Source: JACQNR01 sp049515175 (GTDB lineage Bacteria; Acidobacteriota; Terriglobia; UBA7540). Taken from it: a stretch of 19,062 bases of DNA. The notes below the pieces were generated by a model. That model was not told where the DNA came from, did not search any database, and was given only the letters and a program-made list of their open reading frames with translations. Made by a program: the position numbers and the translations under genes. Every line of letters starts with the position of its first letter. Position 1 is the first letter of the stretch. Shown here in pieces: positions 8,173 to 14,848 of the stretch. The stretch is taken from assembly GCA_049515175.1 (NCBI GenBank), contig JBEKUI010000060.1:1-19062 (forward strand), in the 5' to 3' direction.

Positions 8173-8895
8173 ATGCTGGTTCTGGCCTTTGACACAACGA
8201 GCGAAGCGGGCGGCGCGGCCCTCTACCGTGACGATGAATGCCTCGCCAACGTCTCCAGCCAGGGCCCCACGAACCGCTACTCGGTGGCGCTCTTTCAGAT
8301 GGTCGAGCAGCTTGTGCGCGACGTCAGCGCGCGCCATGGCGCGGCCCCCCAGAGCCAGGCGGACATCGAACTCTATGCAGTGGCCAATGGGCCCGGGTCA
8401 TTCACCGGAATTCGAGTGGGGCTGGCCGCGGCGCAGGCCTGGGCCAGGGCGTTCGGGCGGCCGGCCAGGGGCGTCTCCGTCCTCGAGGCGCTGGTGGAGA
8501 CGGCGCAGCCGGAGAGCCCATACGCCGTGCCGATTCTGAACGCCTATCGCGGCGAGTTCTATCTGGGCGACTTCCGCCGGACGGGCGGCTCGGCGTTTGC
8601 TTCCGCCGGCGAAGGGCTGGTCTTGAACCCCGAAGCGTTGAAGGATTTTCTCGCGCAGCGGCTCGATGACGATGGCGACGTAACCTGCATCGTGCGCGCT
8701 CACGATCAGGCCGCACTGAGTTTGCGCGCGAGCCTGCCGGAGCAGCTCCGCTGGCAGAGCGTGACCGGGACACTGCTCGACGCCATCGCCCGGCTTGGCC
8801 TCCGTGCCTTGAGCGAAGCGCATCCTCAGTCGCCCGCTGAACTCGACGCGTATTACATTCGCCGGCTGGACGCGGAGTTGAATTGGAAAGCTTGA
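8173..8895 (+). CDS. tsaB: tRNA t6A biosynthesis protein TsaB
   Basis: Partner of TsaD in the complex that makes N6-threonylcarbamoyladenosine at position 37 of ANN-decoding tRNAs. The 240-residue protein has the ASKHA N-terminus MLVLAFDTTS and the family hallmark GPGSFTGIRVGL (73-84). The C-terminal segment AYYIRRLDAE (227-236) is also typical. Length is normal. The downstream RimI-type acetyltransferase (124 bases later) repeats the common tsaB-rimI arrangement, supporting both calls. tsaD and tsaE are not in the window. Confidence 0.94.
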   Translation: MLVLAFDTTSEAGGAALYRDDECLANVSSQGPTNRYSVALFQMVEQLVRDVSARHGAAPQSQADIELYAVANGPGSFTGIRVGLAAAQAWARAFGRPARGVSVLEALVETAQPESPYAVPILNAYRGEFYLGDFRRTGGSAFASAGEGLVLNPEALKDFLAQRLDDDGDVTCIVRAHDQAALSLRASLPEQLRWQSVTGTLLDAIARLGLRALSEAHPQSPAELDAYYIRRLDAELNWKA

Positions 8896-9019
8896 ACGGA
8901 TTTTCGTCGACGCCCGATGCGCGGCAAACGCATCACTGCGCCGATGCTCGAGGGTACGAAGATGGATGCTTGCGCACGTGTGCCAGACTGCAGGCTGATC
9001 GCCGAGGGATGAATCTTTC

Positions 9020-9496
9020 GTGAAAACCCGCCTCGCCACCAAGAACGATCTTCATGGCATCCTCGCCGTTCAGCACAAGTGCCCGGAGGTAGCGCGCTGG
9101 CTGGCTGCCGACTACGAGCGACTGATCGACGATCCCGGCGGCAAAGTGCTGGTCGCGGAACTGCCGACGATGGACCCGCCGAAGATTCTGGGCTTCGCGG
9201 CCTTTCATCGCATCATTGACGAGGTCGAGCTCCGCAACATGGCGGTGGACCCTGACCATCGCGAGCAGGGCATCGGCCGGGCACTTCTCGAACTTGCCCG
9301 TGACCGAATGCTCGAGGCCGGCGCCAAACGGGTTTTCCTGGAAGTTCGGATCACCAACAAAGCGGCGCAATCGCTCTATTACTCCGTCGGCTTCGCGATT
9401 CATTCGATCCGGAAAGACTACTATCGCGAACCCTCGGAGGCCGCCCTGGTCCTGTCCATGGAACTTTACCCACCCACGGTGCTGTCTCCCATTTGA
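9020..9496 (+). CDS. rimI: GNAT acetyltransferase, RimI type (ribosomal protein N-acetyltransferase)
   Basis: A 158-residue GNAT-fold protein. The acetyl-CoA motif is REQGIGRALL (81-90) after LRNMAVDPDH; ITNKAAQSLYYSVGF (111-125) and YYREPSEAALVLSM (134-147) are characteristic of RimI-like enzymes that acetylate N-terminal amines, such as ribosomal protein S18. Its position after tsaB strengthens the assignment, although GNAT specificity cannot be proven from sequence. The best start is GTG at 9020. An ATG at 9009 opens a different frame of only four codons that ends at TGA 9021-9023 inside the GTGA. No strong Shine-Dalgarno site is seen. A tandem octamer CCTGCAAT (9501-9508 and 9509-9516) follows the stop. 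Confidence 0.82.
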   Translation: MKTRLATKNDLHGILAVQHKCPEVARWLAADYERLIDDPGGKVLVAELPTMDPPKILGFAAFHRIIDEVELRNMAVDPDHREQGIGRALLELARDRMLEAGAKRVFLEVRITNKAAQSLYYSVGFAIHSIRKDYYREPSEAALVLSMELYPPTVLSPI

Positions 9497-9550
9497 GGAC
9501 CCTGCAATCCTGCAATTTGTCGACGCGAGCTGGTCTGCAGACCTCGACCA

Positions 9551-9590
9551 CTTCGTGCAGAGAGTGCACGAAGCCGTATATTTTCTATGG
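9551..9590 (+). terminator. Hairpin downstream of rimI, possible terminator
   Basis: A perfect 9-base stem CTTCGTGCA (9551-9559) / TGCACGAAG (9565-9573) with loop GAGAG is followed by a T-rich but interrupted tail, TATATTTTCTAT. It lies 55 bases after the rimI stop. The tail is weaker than a classical intrinsic terminator. Confidence 0.45.
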
Positions 9591-9596
9591 ACTTCT

Positions 9597-9624
9597 GCCG
9601 AATGTTCCACGTGGAACATTCGGC
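9597..9624. other. parS: 28-bp perfect palindrome with parS-like core (ParB centromere site)
   Basis: The core TGTTCCACGTGGAACA (9603-9618) is a perfect palindrome and differs from the classic bacterial parS consensus TGTTTCACGTGAAACA only at the symmetric T/C position; this C/G variant is common in high-GC genomes. Symmetry extends to 28 bases (GCCGAA on the left, TTCGGC on the right). It lies between rimI and the next gene. No T-tract follows, so it is not an obvious terminator. parA/parB are not in the window; parS sites usually cluster in the origin-proximal part of the chromosome, so the window may lie there. Confidence 0.8.
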
Positions 9625-9738
9625 CGGTAAGTGATAGGAATCACAAGGCTTAATGGTCGCGGGCGAAACGTTTGTCGCGATGGTCTCAGAGTTGCTTCTT
9701 GACGAGTGAGGTCGAATTCAACAGGAGGACATACAACC

Positions 9739-9945
9739 ATGAAGAAAGTCATCACCACGCTGAGCGCTCTGGCCATCGCCGTTTCGCTGAGCGCGCCGAT
9801 GTTCGCCAAGGAACATACCAAGAAATCGAAGGAAGCTGCTGCCACCACCGAGCAGGGCAAAGCCCACACGAAGCACTCCAAGAAGAAGGGTGCCACCGAA
9901 GGCAAGAAGGATGGCCAGCAGGCAACAACGCCCAGCAAGCAGTAA
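9739..9945 (+). CDS. Small lysine-rich secreted protein
   Basis: Function unknown. A 68-residue protein with a classic Sec signal peptide (MKKVITTLSALAIAVSLSAPMFA, cleavage expected after Ala23) and a mature part of about 45 residues that is rich in Lys, His, Thr, Ser, Ala and Gln and has no cysteine or obvious fold (KEHTKKSKE, HTKHSKKKG). The start is well supported by AGGAGG (9723-9728) ten bases upstream, the best ribosome-binding site in the window, and a strong terminator follows 33 bases after the stop. So it is probably a highly expressed single-gene unit. Similar low-complexity cationic exported peptides exist in acidobacteria, but I cannot name a family. It could bind anionic polymers or nucleic acid in the periplasm; this is a guess. 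Confidence 0.8.
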   Translation: MKKVITTLSALAIAVSLSAPMFAKEHTKKSKEAAATTEQGKAHTKHSKKKGATEGKKDGQQATTPSKQ

Positions 9946-9978
9946 CCGAGCTCCTCAGGGCTGAGCGGCAGGTCACCC

Positions 9979-10020
9979 AAACCCCCGAGCGGGAACCCGC
10001 CCGCCGGGGGTTTCTTTTTT
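9979..10020 (+). terminator. Strong rho-independent terminator
   Basis: AAACCCCCG (9979-9987) pairs with CGGGGGTTT (10005-10013); an inner GCGG/CCGC stem sits between, and a T-run (TTTCTTTTTT, 10011-10020) follows. It terminates the small secreted protein gene. Confidence 0.92.
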
Positions 10021-10044
10021 GACCCGAAGGCCGGCGAGTCCCCC

Positions 10045-10073
10045 TTGAATCGAGATAGCGGCTGTGCTAGCCT
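10045..10073 (+). promoter_or_regulatory. Candidate promoter for the YdcH-like gene
   Basis: TTGAAT (10045-10050), 17 bases, then TAGCCT (10068-10073) with an extended TGC in front. It begins 25 bases after the preceding terminator and lies about 40 bases before the GTG start at 10113, which fits a transcription unit starting here. Confidence 0.4.
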
Positions 10074-10112
10074 GACCCTTGCGTGATCATAAGGACAGGG
10101 GGTGACCCACCC

Positions 10113-10337
10113 GTGAGCAGCCTTGCCGAGGCCATCCGGGAGCAATTGATGGCCGAGAGTCCTGAGTATCAACGCCTTCGTGAAGAGCATTCCCGCTACG
10201 CCACCCAGCTTGAACAATTAAGCGCCAAATCATTCCTTTCCGAACAAGAGCAGGTGGAAGAGGTTCGGCTGAAGAAGCTCAAGCTGCGTGCCAAGGACCA
10301 GATGGAAATCCTGGTTCATAAAGCGCGCACGGCGTAA
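10113..10337 (+). CDS. YdcH/DUF465-like small coiled-coil protein
   Basis: A 74-residue, highly charged helical protein. The segment PEYQRLREEHSRYATQLEQL followed by FLSEQEQVEEVRLKKLKLRAKDQMEIL matches the two-helix pattern of the DUF465/YdcH family (EYxxLxxEHxxLdxxIxxL ... LKKxKLxLKDxI). Its biochemical role is unknown. I start at GTG 10113 because GGGGGTGA (10098-10105), almost a perfect anti-Shine-Dalgarno complement, lies seven bases upstream; an in-frame GTG at 10083 would add ten residues that do not look like the family. The gene is 117 bases upstream of psd, on the same strand. Confidence 0.8.
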   Translation: MSSLAEAIREQLMAESPEYQRLREEHSRYATQLEQLSAKSFLSEQEQVEEVRLKKLKLRAKDQMEILVHKARTA

Positions 10338-10454
10338 ACACTGATGCTGGCTGGGCTCTGAGCGCCCCTGGAGGGTCGGAATTCACTCGGGCGCCACGAC
10401 GAGGGGGTGAGTGTACCCTAAAGATCCCTCCCTGCAGAAAGAAACCAAGCGTCC

Positions 10455-11075
10455 ATGGTGAAAGAGGGCTACTGGTACGGCCTGCCGCTGGTGCTCATCA
10501 CCGGCGGGCTGATCGGCTTCAAGTTGTACCTCCCCGCCGCATTCTTCCTTGTTCTCGCCCTATTGGTTCTGAACTTCTTTCGCGACCCCGATCGCGCCAT
10601 CACCTCCGAGCCCGGCGCGCTGGTCTCTCCCGCTGATGGCCGCGTCGTCCAGATTGTCGAAGAAGAATTCGCGGGCCGGCCGGTGCGCCGGGTGAGCATC
10701 TTTATGTCGCCTCTGGACGTGCATGTCAACCGCTCGCCCATTACCGGGACAGTCGGCGAAGTCACCTACAACAAAGGTTCCTTCCACGTCGCTTCGTTGG
10801 AGCGCGCCTCCATCGAAAACGAGCAGAACGTCTTCACCGTCGAAGGTCCCGACGGGGTGGTCGTCGTCAAGCAGATTGCCGGCCTGCTGGCTCGCCGCAT
10901 CGTCTTCTGGAAGCGGCCCGGCGACGCACTCGCCCGCGGCGAACGCGTGGGCCTGATCAAGTTCGGTTCCCGCGTGGACGTTCTAGTTGATCCCGCAGTT
11001 GAAATCCGCGTCAAAGTGGGCGACCATATCCGGGCAGGGAGTGACATCCTTGGATACACCAGACCCCAATTCTAA
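10455..11075 (+). CDS. psd: Phosphatidylserine decarboxylase, short proenzyme type
   Basis: Pyruvoyl enzyme converting phosphatidylserine to phosphatidylethanolamine at the inner membrane. At 206 residues this is the short PSD-A type. The N-terminus has one or two hydrophobic helices (about 8-42), then NFFRDPDR (40-47), SPADGRV (58-64), MSPLDVHVNR (84-93) and KFGSRVDV (169-176). Gly171-Ser172 is the expected self-cleavage site whose serine becomes the pyruvoyl group; D61 and H90 are the expected catalytic partners. pssA, which makes its substrate, overlaps the 3' end by 26 bases, so the two are almost certainly co-translated. The ATG at 10455 lacks a strong Shine-Dalgarno site. Confidence 0.95.
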   Translation: MVKEGYWYGLPLVLITGGLIGFKLYLPAAFFLVLALLVLNFFRDPDRAITSEPGALVSPADGRVVQIVEEEFAGRPVRRVSIFMSPLDVHVNRSPITGTVGEVTYNKGSFHVASLERASIENEQNVFTVEGPDGVVVVKQIAGLLARRIVFWKRPGDALARGERVGLIKFGSRVDVLVDPAVEIRVKVGDHIRAGSDILGYTRPQF

Positions 11076-11910
11076 GCCCCCCCGGCACGGACGGTTCCGC
11101 CGGGGCATTTACCTGCTGCCCAGTTTGTTTACGGTCGGCACCCTAGTGTGCGGGTACTTTGCGATCCTCTCCACGCTGAAGGGGTCGCAGATGCTGGCCG
11201 CGGGCATCGGCGACGCTTTGAGCAGCGTGCCCTTCGACAGCGCGGCCAAGGCCATCGGCTGGGCGGTTCTGTTCGACGGGTTGGACGGGCGCATCGCCCG
11301 GCTGACCCATTCCACGTCTGACTTCGGCCGGGAGTTTGACTCCCTGGCCGATGTGATCACCTTCGGCATCGCGCCCGCCTTCCTGGCTTACTCCTGGGGT
11401 GTGCGGCCCGTGGAGGAGGTTTACGGGTCGCAACTGGTTGAACACTTCCGCCAACTGGGCTGGATTCTCACCTTTATGTTCGTGATTTGCGGCGCCGCCC
11501 GGCTGGCCCGCTTCAATATCGATAGCTCCAAGTCATCGAGCGATCGCCGGTATTTCATCGGCCTGCCGATTCCAGCGGCGGCGGGCGTACTGGCGGCATT
11601 GGTCCACTGGGCCAAGTACCCCGTCAACGAGTGGGCCTTCGGCGTCGTGTGGCTGGGAGTGGTTTCCGCCACGGCGCTCCTGATGGTGAGCCGCGTTCGA
11701 TACTACAGTTTCAAGGCCTTTGACCTGCGCCGCCGCCGGCCTTACGTGGCCATCGTCCTGATCGGCCTCATCGTCTATGCGGTGTGGGCGTTCTCGGAAT
11801 CCGTGCTGCTGGCCATCGCGCTCACTTACGGCCTCTCGGGTCCCATCGGCCGGTTGACGTCGCGGCTCCGGCCCCATCCTCACGCGCCGGAAGAGGTGCA
11901 CGCCTCATGA
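11050..11910 (+). CDS. pssA: CDP-diacylglycerol-serine O-phosphatidyltransferase
   Basis: Integral membrane enzyme that transfers phosphatidyl from CDP-diacylglycerol to serine, feeding Psd. From the TTG at 11050 it has 286 residues. The CDP-alcohol phosphotransferase motif DG-x2-AR-x8-G-x3-D-x3-D is intact at residues 79-101 (DGRIAR ... G93 ... D97 ... D101). Several hydrophobic segments follow (about 22-40, 104-120, 136-152, 177-190, 198-214, 226-246). The start is inferred: GGGAGTGA (11037-11044) is eight or so bases before TTG 11050 and closely matches the Shine-Dalgarno complement; GTG 11041 is an in-frame alternative and ATG 10987 would overlap psd much further. The stop TGA overlaps the next ATG (ATGA, 11907-11910). 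Confidence 0.93.
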   Translation: MDTPDPNSKPPRHGRFRRGIYLLPSLFTVGTLVCGYFAILSTLKGSQMLAAGIGDALSSVPFDSAAKAIGWAVLFDGLDGRIARLTHSTSDFGREFDSLADVITFGIAPAFLAYSWGVRPVEEVYGSQLVEHFRQLGWILTFMFVICGAARLARFNIDSSKSSSDRRYFIGLPIPAAAGVLAALVHWAKYPVNEWAFGVVWLGVVSATALLMVSRVRYYSFKAFDLRRRRPYVAIVLIGLIVYAVWAFSESVLLAIALTYGLSGPIGRLTSRLRPHPHAPEEVHAS

Positions 11911-12992
11911 GCCCCAGCCCGCCGGGCTACCGGGTCGGCTTGGCCGGCGCCTCCTCCCTCCTGGGACAAGAAATTCTGCGAGTTCTCAAAGAGCGCGGCC
12001 TCGCCATTTCGCGTCTCACGACCTTTGAAGCCGAGGAGGAGGAACCGGACCTGCCGGTTCTCGACCTTTCCGAGGGGATGGGTTTCGAGGCAAGTGGCGA
12101 AGAAGACGCCCCGGGCAGTCTGGACCTTCTGATTTTCGCCGCCCGGCCGCGATCCAAGGCCGGGGAAACCTCCCTGCTCGGGCGCGCCCTCATAGCCGCC
12201 GGGCTGGCCGCGGATTCCAGCGCTTCGCCGTCCCCCCACTGCCTGGTCATTGATGCCGCCGGCGCCCTGGGCAAGATGCCAGGCGCCCCGTTGAGCGTTC
12301 CGCGCCTCGAGGGGACCGGCCCCGCCACGCCATCGACGGCGCTGTCACAGGTCCGCGTCTCGCCTCACCCGGCGGCCATCGTCCTGAGCACCCTCCTGCT
12401 GCGCCTGGCGGCGCGCTTTGCCGTGAAGAATTGCGTGGCGCAAGTTTTCTTCCCGGCGTCGGAAATAGGCCCGCGAGCCGTCGATGAGCTGCAGAAGCAG
12501 ACCCTGAACCTCCTCACCTTCCAGAAAATTCCACAGAAGGTATACGGCGCGCAGCTTGCCTTCAACGTGCTCCCCCGGCTGCCCGGGAAACACAATGCTG
12601 AGCTCAACGAACTCGATACCCGGGTCCGGCACCAGCTTCGCCAATATCTGGGCGACCGCGTTCCGATGCCCGCGCTGCAACTCTGCCAGGTTGCGGTGTT
12701 TTACTCGCTCGCCTTCTCGGTATTTGTCGAATTCGACCAGCCGGCGGCGGCCGAGGCAGTGAGTGCGGCGCTCGCGGGGGAAGGAACCTCCGTACGTCGG
12801 CACAACGAAGCGGCCCCTTCGCCCATCGAAGCCGCCGGTTCGGGAGAAATTCTCCTTGACGCCGTCGTCGCCGGCCGCGACCGCCCCAACGGTTGCTGGA
12901 TCTGGGCGGCGGTGGATAATATCCGCCTGGCCGCGGAAAACGCCGCCGACATTGCGCTGAAGACTCTCCCTCACTTTCGTCGAAAGCAATGA
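11907..12992 (+). CDS. Asd/ArgC-like protein lacking the catalytic residues (Usg-1-like pseudoenzyme)
   Basis: A 361-residue homologue of aspartate-semialdehyde dehydrogenase. The N-terminal Rossmann segment (YRVGLAGASSLLGQEILRVL, 8-27) and the C-terminal Asd dimerisation-type region (FPASEIGPRAVDEL, GKHNAELNELDTRV, FVEFDQP) align well. However, where active Asd has PNCST with the nucleophilic Cys, this has SPHPAAIVLST (152-162; Ala156 at the Cys position). The Gln of the YQAVSGAG loop is replaced (FFPASEIG), and the RVPV..GHS substrate/His block reads QVAVFYSLAF. So dehydrogenase activity is not expected. It overlaps pssA and lptE by four bases each (ATGA), which suggests an envelope-related or structural role. 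Its true function is unknown; E. coli Usg-1 is the nearest named analogue. Confidence 0.85.
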   Translation: MSPSPPGYRVGLAGASSLLGQEILRVLKERGLAISRLTTFEAEEEEPDLPVLDLSEGMGFEASGEEDAPGSLDLLIFAARPRSKAGETSLLGRALIAAGLAADSSASPSPHCLVIDAAGALGKMPGAPLSVPRLEGTGPATPSTALSQVRVSPHPAAIVLSTLLLRLAARFAVKNCVAQVFFPASEIGPRAVDELQKQTLNLLTFQKIPQKVYGAQLAFNVLPRLPGKHNAELNELDTRVRHQLRQYLGDRVPMPALQLCQVAVFYSLAFSVFVEFDQPAAAEAVSAALAGEGTSVRRHNEAAPSPIEAAGSGEILLDAVVAGRDRPNGCWIWAAVDNIRLAAENAADIALKTLPHFRRKQ

Positions 12993-13534
12993 CCGCAAAC
13001 CGCCCAACCTCGCGCCGCAGCTTTCACTGTTTGCTCTTTGCCCTTTGCCTCATGGCGTTCGTATCTTGCGGTTATCACGTGGCGGGGCGCGGCGACCGGC
13101 TGCCGCCGGACGTCCGCTCGATTGCCATCCCAATCTTTACCAACTCCACCCATCAATACCGCATCGAGCAGAAAGTCTCCGCCGCCATCACCCGCGAATT
13201 CATCGAGCGGACCAAATATCAGGTCACCGTGGACCCCGCGGGCGCAGACGCGGTTCTGAAGGGGGAAATCAAGGACGTCCGCGCCGGCGTGGTTGCCTAC
13301 GACCTCACCACCGGCCGCGCCACGACGATGCAGGTTCAAGTTGTGGCCCAGATCGACCTCGTCAACCAGCACACCAAGAAGGTTCTCTTCTCGAATCACA
13401 GCTACACTTTCCGCGAGGAGTATCAGATCAGCCAGAACCCTTCCACCCTGTTCGAAGAAGAGGACCCCGCCCTGGACCGCCTTTCCCGCGACTTGGCCCG
13501 GACCTTGGTCACCGCCATCCTCGAGAACTTCTGA
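12989..13534 (+). CDS. lptE: LPS-assembly lipoprotein LptE
   Basis: Outer-membrane lipoprotein that plugs LptD and helps insert LPS. The 181-residue protein has a lipoprotein signal peptide (SFHCLLFALCLMAFVSC) with lipobox FVSC, giving Cys27 as the acylated residue, followed directly by GYHVAGRGD, the family's usual start of the mature region. The body PPDVRSIAIPIFTNSTHQYRIEQKVSAAITREFI and the end LSRDLARTLVTAI also fit. The start overlaps the preceding stop (ATGA, 12989-12992). The signal peptide DNA contains three tandem 7-base units (TTTGCTC, TTTGCCC, TTTGCCT). LptD is not in the window. Confidence 0.9.
   Translation: MTANRPTSRRSFHCLLFALCLMAFVSCGYHVAGRGDRLPPDVRSIAIPIFTNSTHQYRIEQKVSAAITREFIERTKYQVTVDPAGADAVLKGEIKDVRAGVVAYDLTTGRATTMQVQVVAQIDLVNQHTKKVLFSNHSYTFREEYQISQNPSTLFEEEDPALDRLSRDLARTLVTAILENF
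13023..13050. repeat. Tandem 7-base units inside the lptE signal-peptide region
   Basis: TTTGCTC (13030), TTTGCCC (13037) and TTTGCCT (13044), preceded by the weaker TTCACTG (13023). Because seven is not a multiple of three, gain or loss of one unit would shift the lptE frame before the lipobox. Confidence 0.6.
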
Positions 13535-13610
13535 CCGCTGCCGAAACGGGGGTTACAAATGGCAGCATTTCGCAGTAAACTGCGTTTCCGGGGCAAGTGA
13601 GTTTCTCCTG

Positions 13611-14705
13611 ATGATGGGCCCTGCACAATTCATCACGCTGCTGCGAAAAGGCCAGCCGGGACCCGCCTATTTCTTCCGGGGTTCGGACCGTTTTCTGCAC
13701 GAAGAGTGTCGCGGCGCGATTGTGGCCTCGCTTTCCCCCGAGGCGCGCGAGTGGTGCCTGGCGGAAATCGAATTCCAGCCGGGGCGCCTGGAGCGCGAGC
13801 TCGAAGGCGCCAGCCAGATGCCCATGCTGGGTGGGCACAGCTTTTTCGTCTTCTCCGATCCCGACGATTTCAAGCGCGTCACCGACGATGACTACGAGGC
13901 GCTGGAGGCCTATCTCGGCCACCCCGCGCCCTTCGCCACGGTCGTCTTTGTGGCCGTCGAGCCCGACCGGCGGCGGCGTTTCATCCAGTTGCTGGAGAAG
14001 AAGGCCGAGGTCGTGGGAATGCAACCCCTCTCGCGCTCCGAAGCCACCGTCTGGCTGAAGCATTATCTGCAGCGTCGCGGCGTGGAAATCGATCCGGCGC
14101 TCGCCACGGAAATCGTCGCGCGCTTCGAAGGCGGCGCGGAGTCCGGCGGGGAAGGGAAGTCGGCGGGAGTCAATCTCCTCTGGCTGCGGACCGAAGTCGA
14201 GAAGCTGCTCACCGCCGATCCCCAGGCAAAACAGATTCGGCGGGAGAATCTCGACCTTCTCGTTTCATTCCGCGAGGAACACGAAATCGGCAAGCTGCTG
14301 GCGGCGCTCGCCGACAAGAAATTTGACGGCGCACTCACGCAGCTTCGCGCCCTTCTCTCGAGCAAAGAGCCCGAGACCCTGATCCTGTGGTGCGTCGGAG
14401 ACCTCTTCCGCCAGGCCCTGAAAGCGACTGGCCCCGCACGCCCCGCGGGCCGGGGCGCCTGGGGCCGGTTTTCCAATCCTTACTCCACCCAGGAGATTGC
14501 CCCGCGCGCCGCCAGGAACTATTCCCGCCAGGAATTGGCCCAGGCCCTGCGCTTCGTGCGCCGCGCCGACCTCGGCATCAAGTCTTCCTGGAAAGACTCC
14601 CGCATCCTGCTGGAGTTTCTCATCTGGCAGATCATCACCGGCAAGGAATCCGAAGCCGTGGGCGATTCGTTGGAAGGTGCCGCGCCGGTCAGCGCGGAGA
14701 TGTGA
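13611..14705 (+). CDS. holA: DNA polymerase III delta subunit
   Basis: Clamp-loader subunit that opens the beta clamp. The 364-residue protein begins FITLLRKGQPGPAYFFRGSDRFL, which is the HolA N-terminal pattern (P-x-Y-x-L/F-x-G-x-D-x-F/L), and ends with the typical helical region ARNYSRQELAQALRFVRRADLGIKSSW...LLEFLIWQI. The LWLRTEVEKLL segment (about 195-205) and the central helical part are also in keeping. Tandem ATGs occur at 13611 and 13614; either can serve as start. It lies 76 bases after lptE, and rpsT is convergent, as in many other bacteria, which supports the call. Confidence 0.92.
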   Translation: MMGPAQFITLLRKGQPGPAYFFRGSDRFLHEECRGAIVASLSPEAREWCLAEIEFQPGRLERELEGASQMPMLGGHSFFVFSDPDDFKRVTDDDYEALEAYLGHPAPFATVVFVAVEPDRRRRFIQLLEKKAEVVGMQPLSRSEATVWLKHYLQRRGVEIDPALATEIVARFEGGAESGGEGKSAGVNLLWLRTEVEKLLTADPQAKQIRRENLDLLVSFREEHEIGKLLAALADKKFDGALTQLRALLSSKEPETLILWCVGDLFRQALKATGPARPAGRGAWGRFSNPYSTQEIAPRAARNYSRQELAQALRFVRRADLGIKSSWKDSRILLEFLIWQIITGKESEAVGDSLEGAAPVSAEM

Positions 14706-14714
14706 GGAAGATCC

Positions 14715-14770
14715 CAGCCTTCAGCTTCCAGTCCTTTGTCCTTCGTAGTTCGTACTTCTCCCTTTGTTCC
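14715..14770. repeat. Degenerate 7-base array after holA
   Basis: Nine bases after the holA stop, units run in 7-base phase: CAGCCTT (14715), CAGCTTC (14722), CAGTCCT (14729), TTGTCCT (14736), TCGTAGT (14743), TCGTACT (14750), TCTCCCT (14757), TTGTTCC (14764). The sequence drifts but adjacent units are similar. It leads directly into the 12-base-stem palindrome at 14760-14786. Confidence 0.55.
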
Positions 14771-14786
14771 CCTAGGGAACAAAGGG
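14760..14786. repeat. Perfect 12-bp stem palindrome between holA and rpsT
   Basis: CCCTTTGTTCCC (14760-14771) and GGGAACAAAGGG (14775-14786) form a perfect stem with loop CTA. It could end transcription of both converging genes, but neither strand has a T-run after it. Confidence 0.6.
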
Positions 14787-14799
14787 TTGTGGGCCTTCG

Positions 14800-14848
14800 T
14801 CTGGATGCTGATGGCTGATCGCTGAAAGCTGATTGCGGACAGCTATGT
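14800..14848. repeat. 7-base array abutting the rpsT stop codon
   Basis: Units TCTGGAT (14800), GCTGATG (14807), GCTGATC (14814), GCTGAAA (14821), GCTGATT (14828), GCGGACA (14835), GCTATGT (14842). The last unit contains the rpsT stop (CTA, 14843-14845). The GCTGAxx units are the reverse complement of the xxTCAGC units found after hpt. Confidence 0.65.

Noticed and set aside
7624..8337. Minus-strand open frame across the metallopeptidase and the start of tsaB
   Set aside because: It is antisense to two recognisable genes and has no motif; composition is that of a shadow frame.
8933..9619. Minus-strand open frame starting MFHVEHS opposite rimI
   Set aside because: Its first codons are simply the translated parS-like palindrome and the rest is antisense to rimI; no domain is visible.
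9597..9624. Palindrome as an intrinsic terminator
   Set aside because: No T-run follows on either strand, and the core matches parS too well.
9585..10217. Minus-strand open frame covering the small secreted protein and terminator
   Set aside because: It reads through a clear terminator and is antisense to two small genes with good ribosome-binding sites.
11784..11906. Longer N-terminus for the Asd-like protein
   Set aside because: Those codons lie inside pssA in another frame; ATG 11907 with the ATGA overlap and an upstream GAGGTG is better supported.
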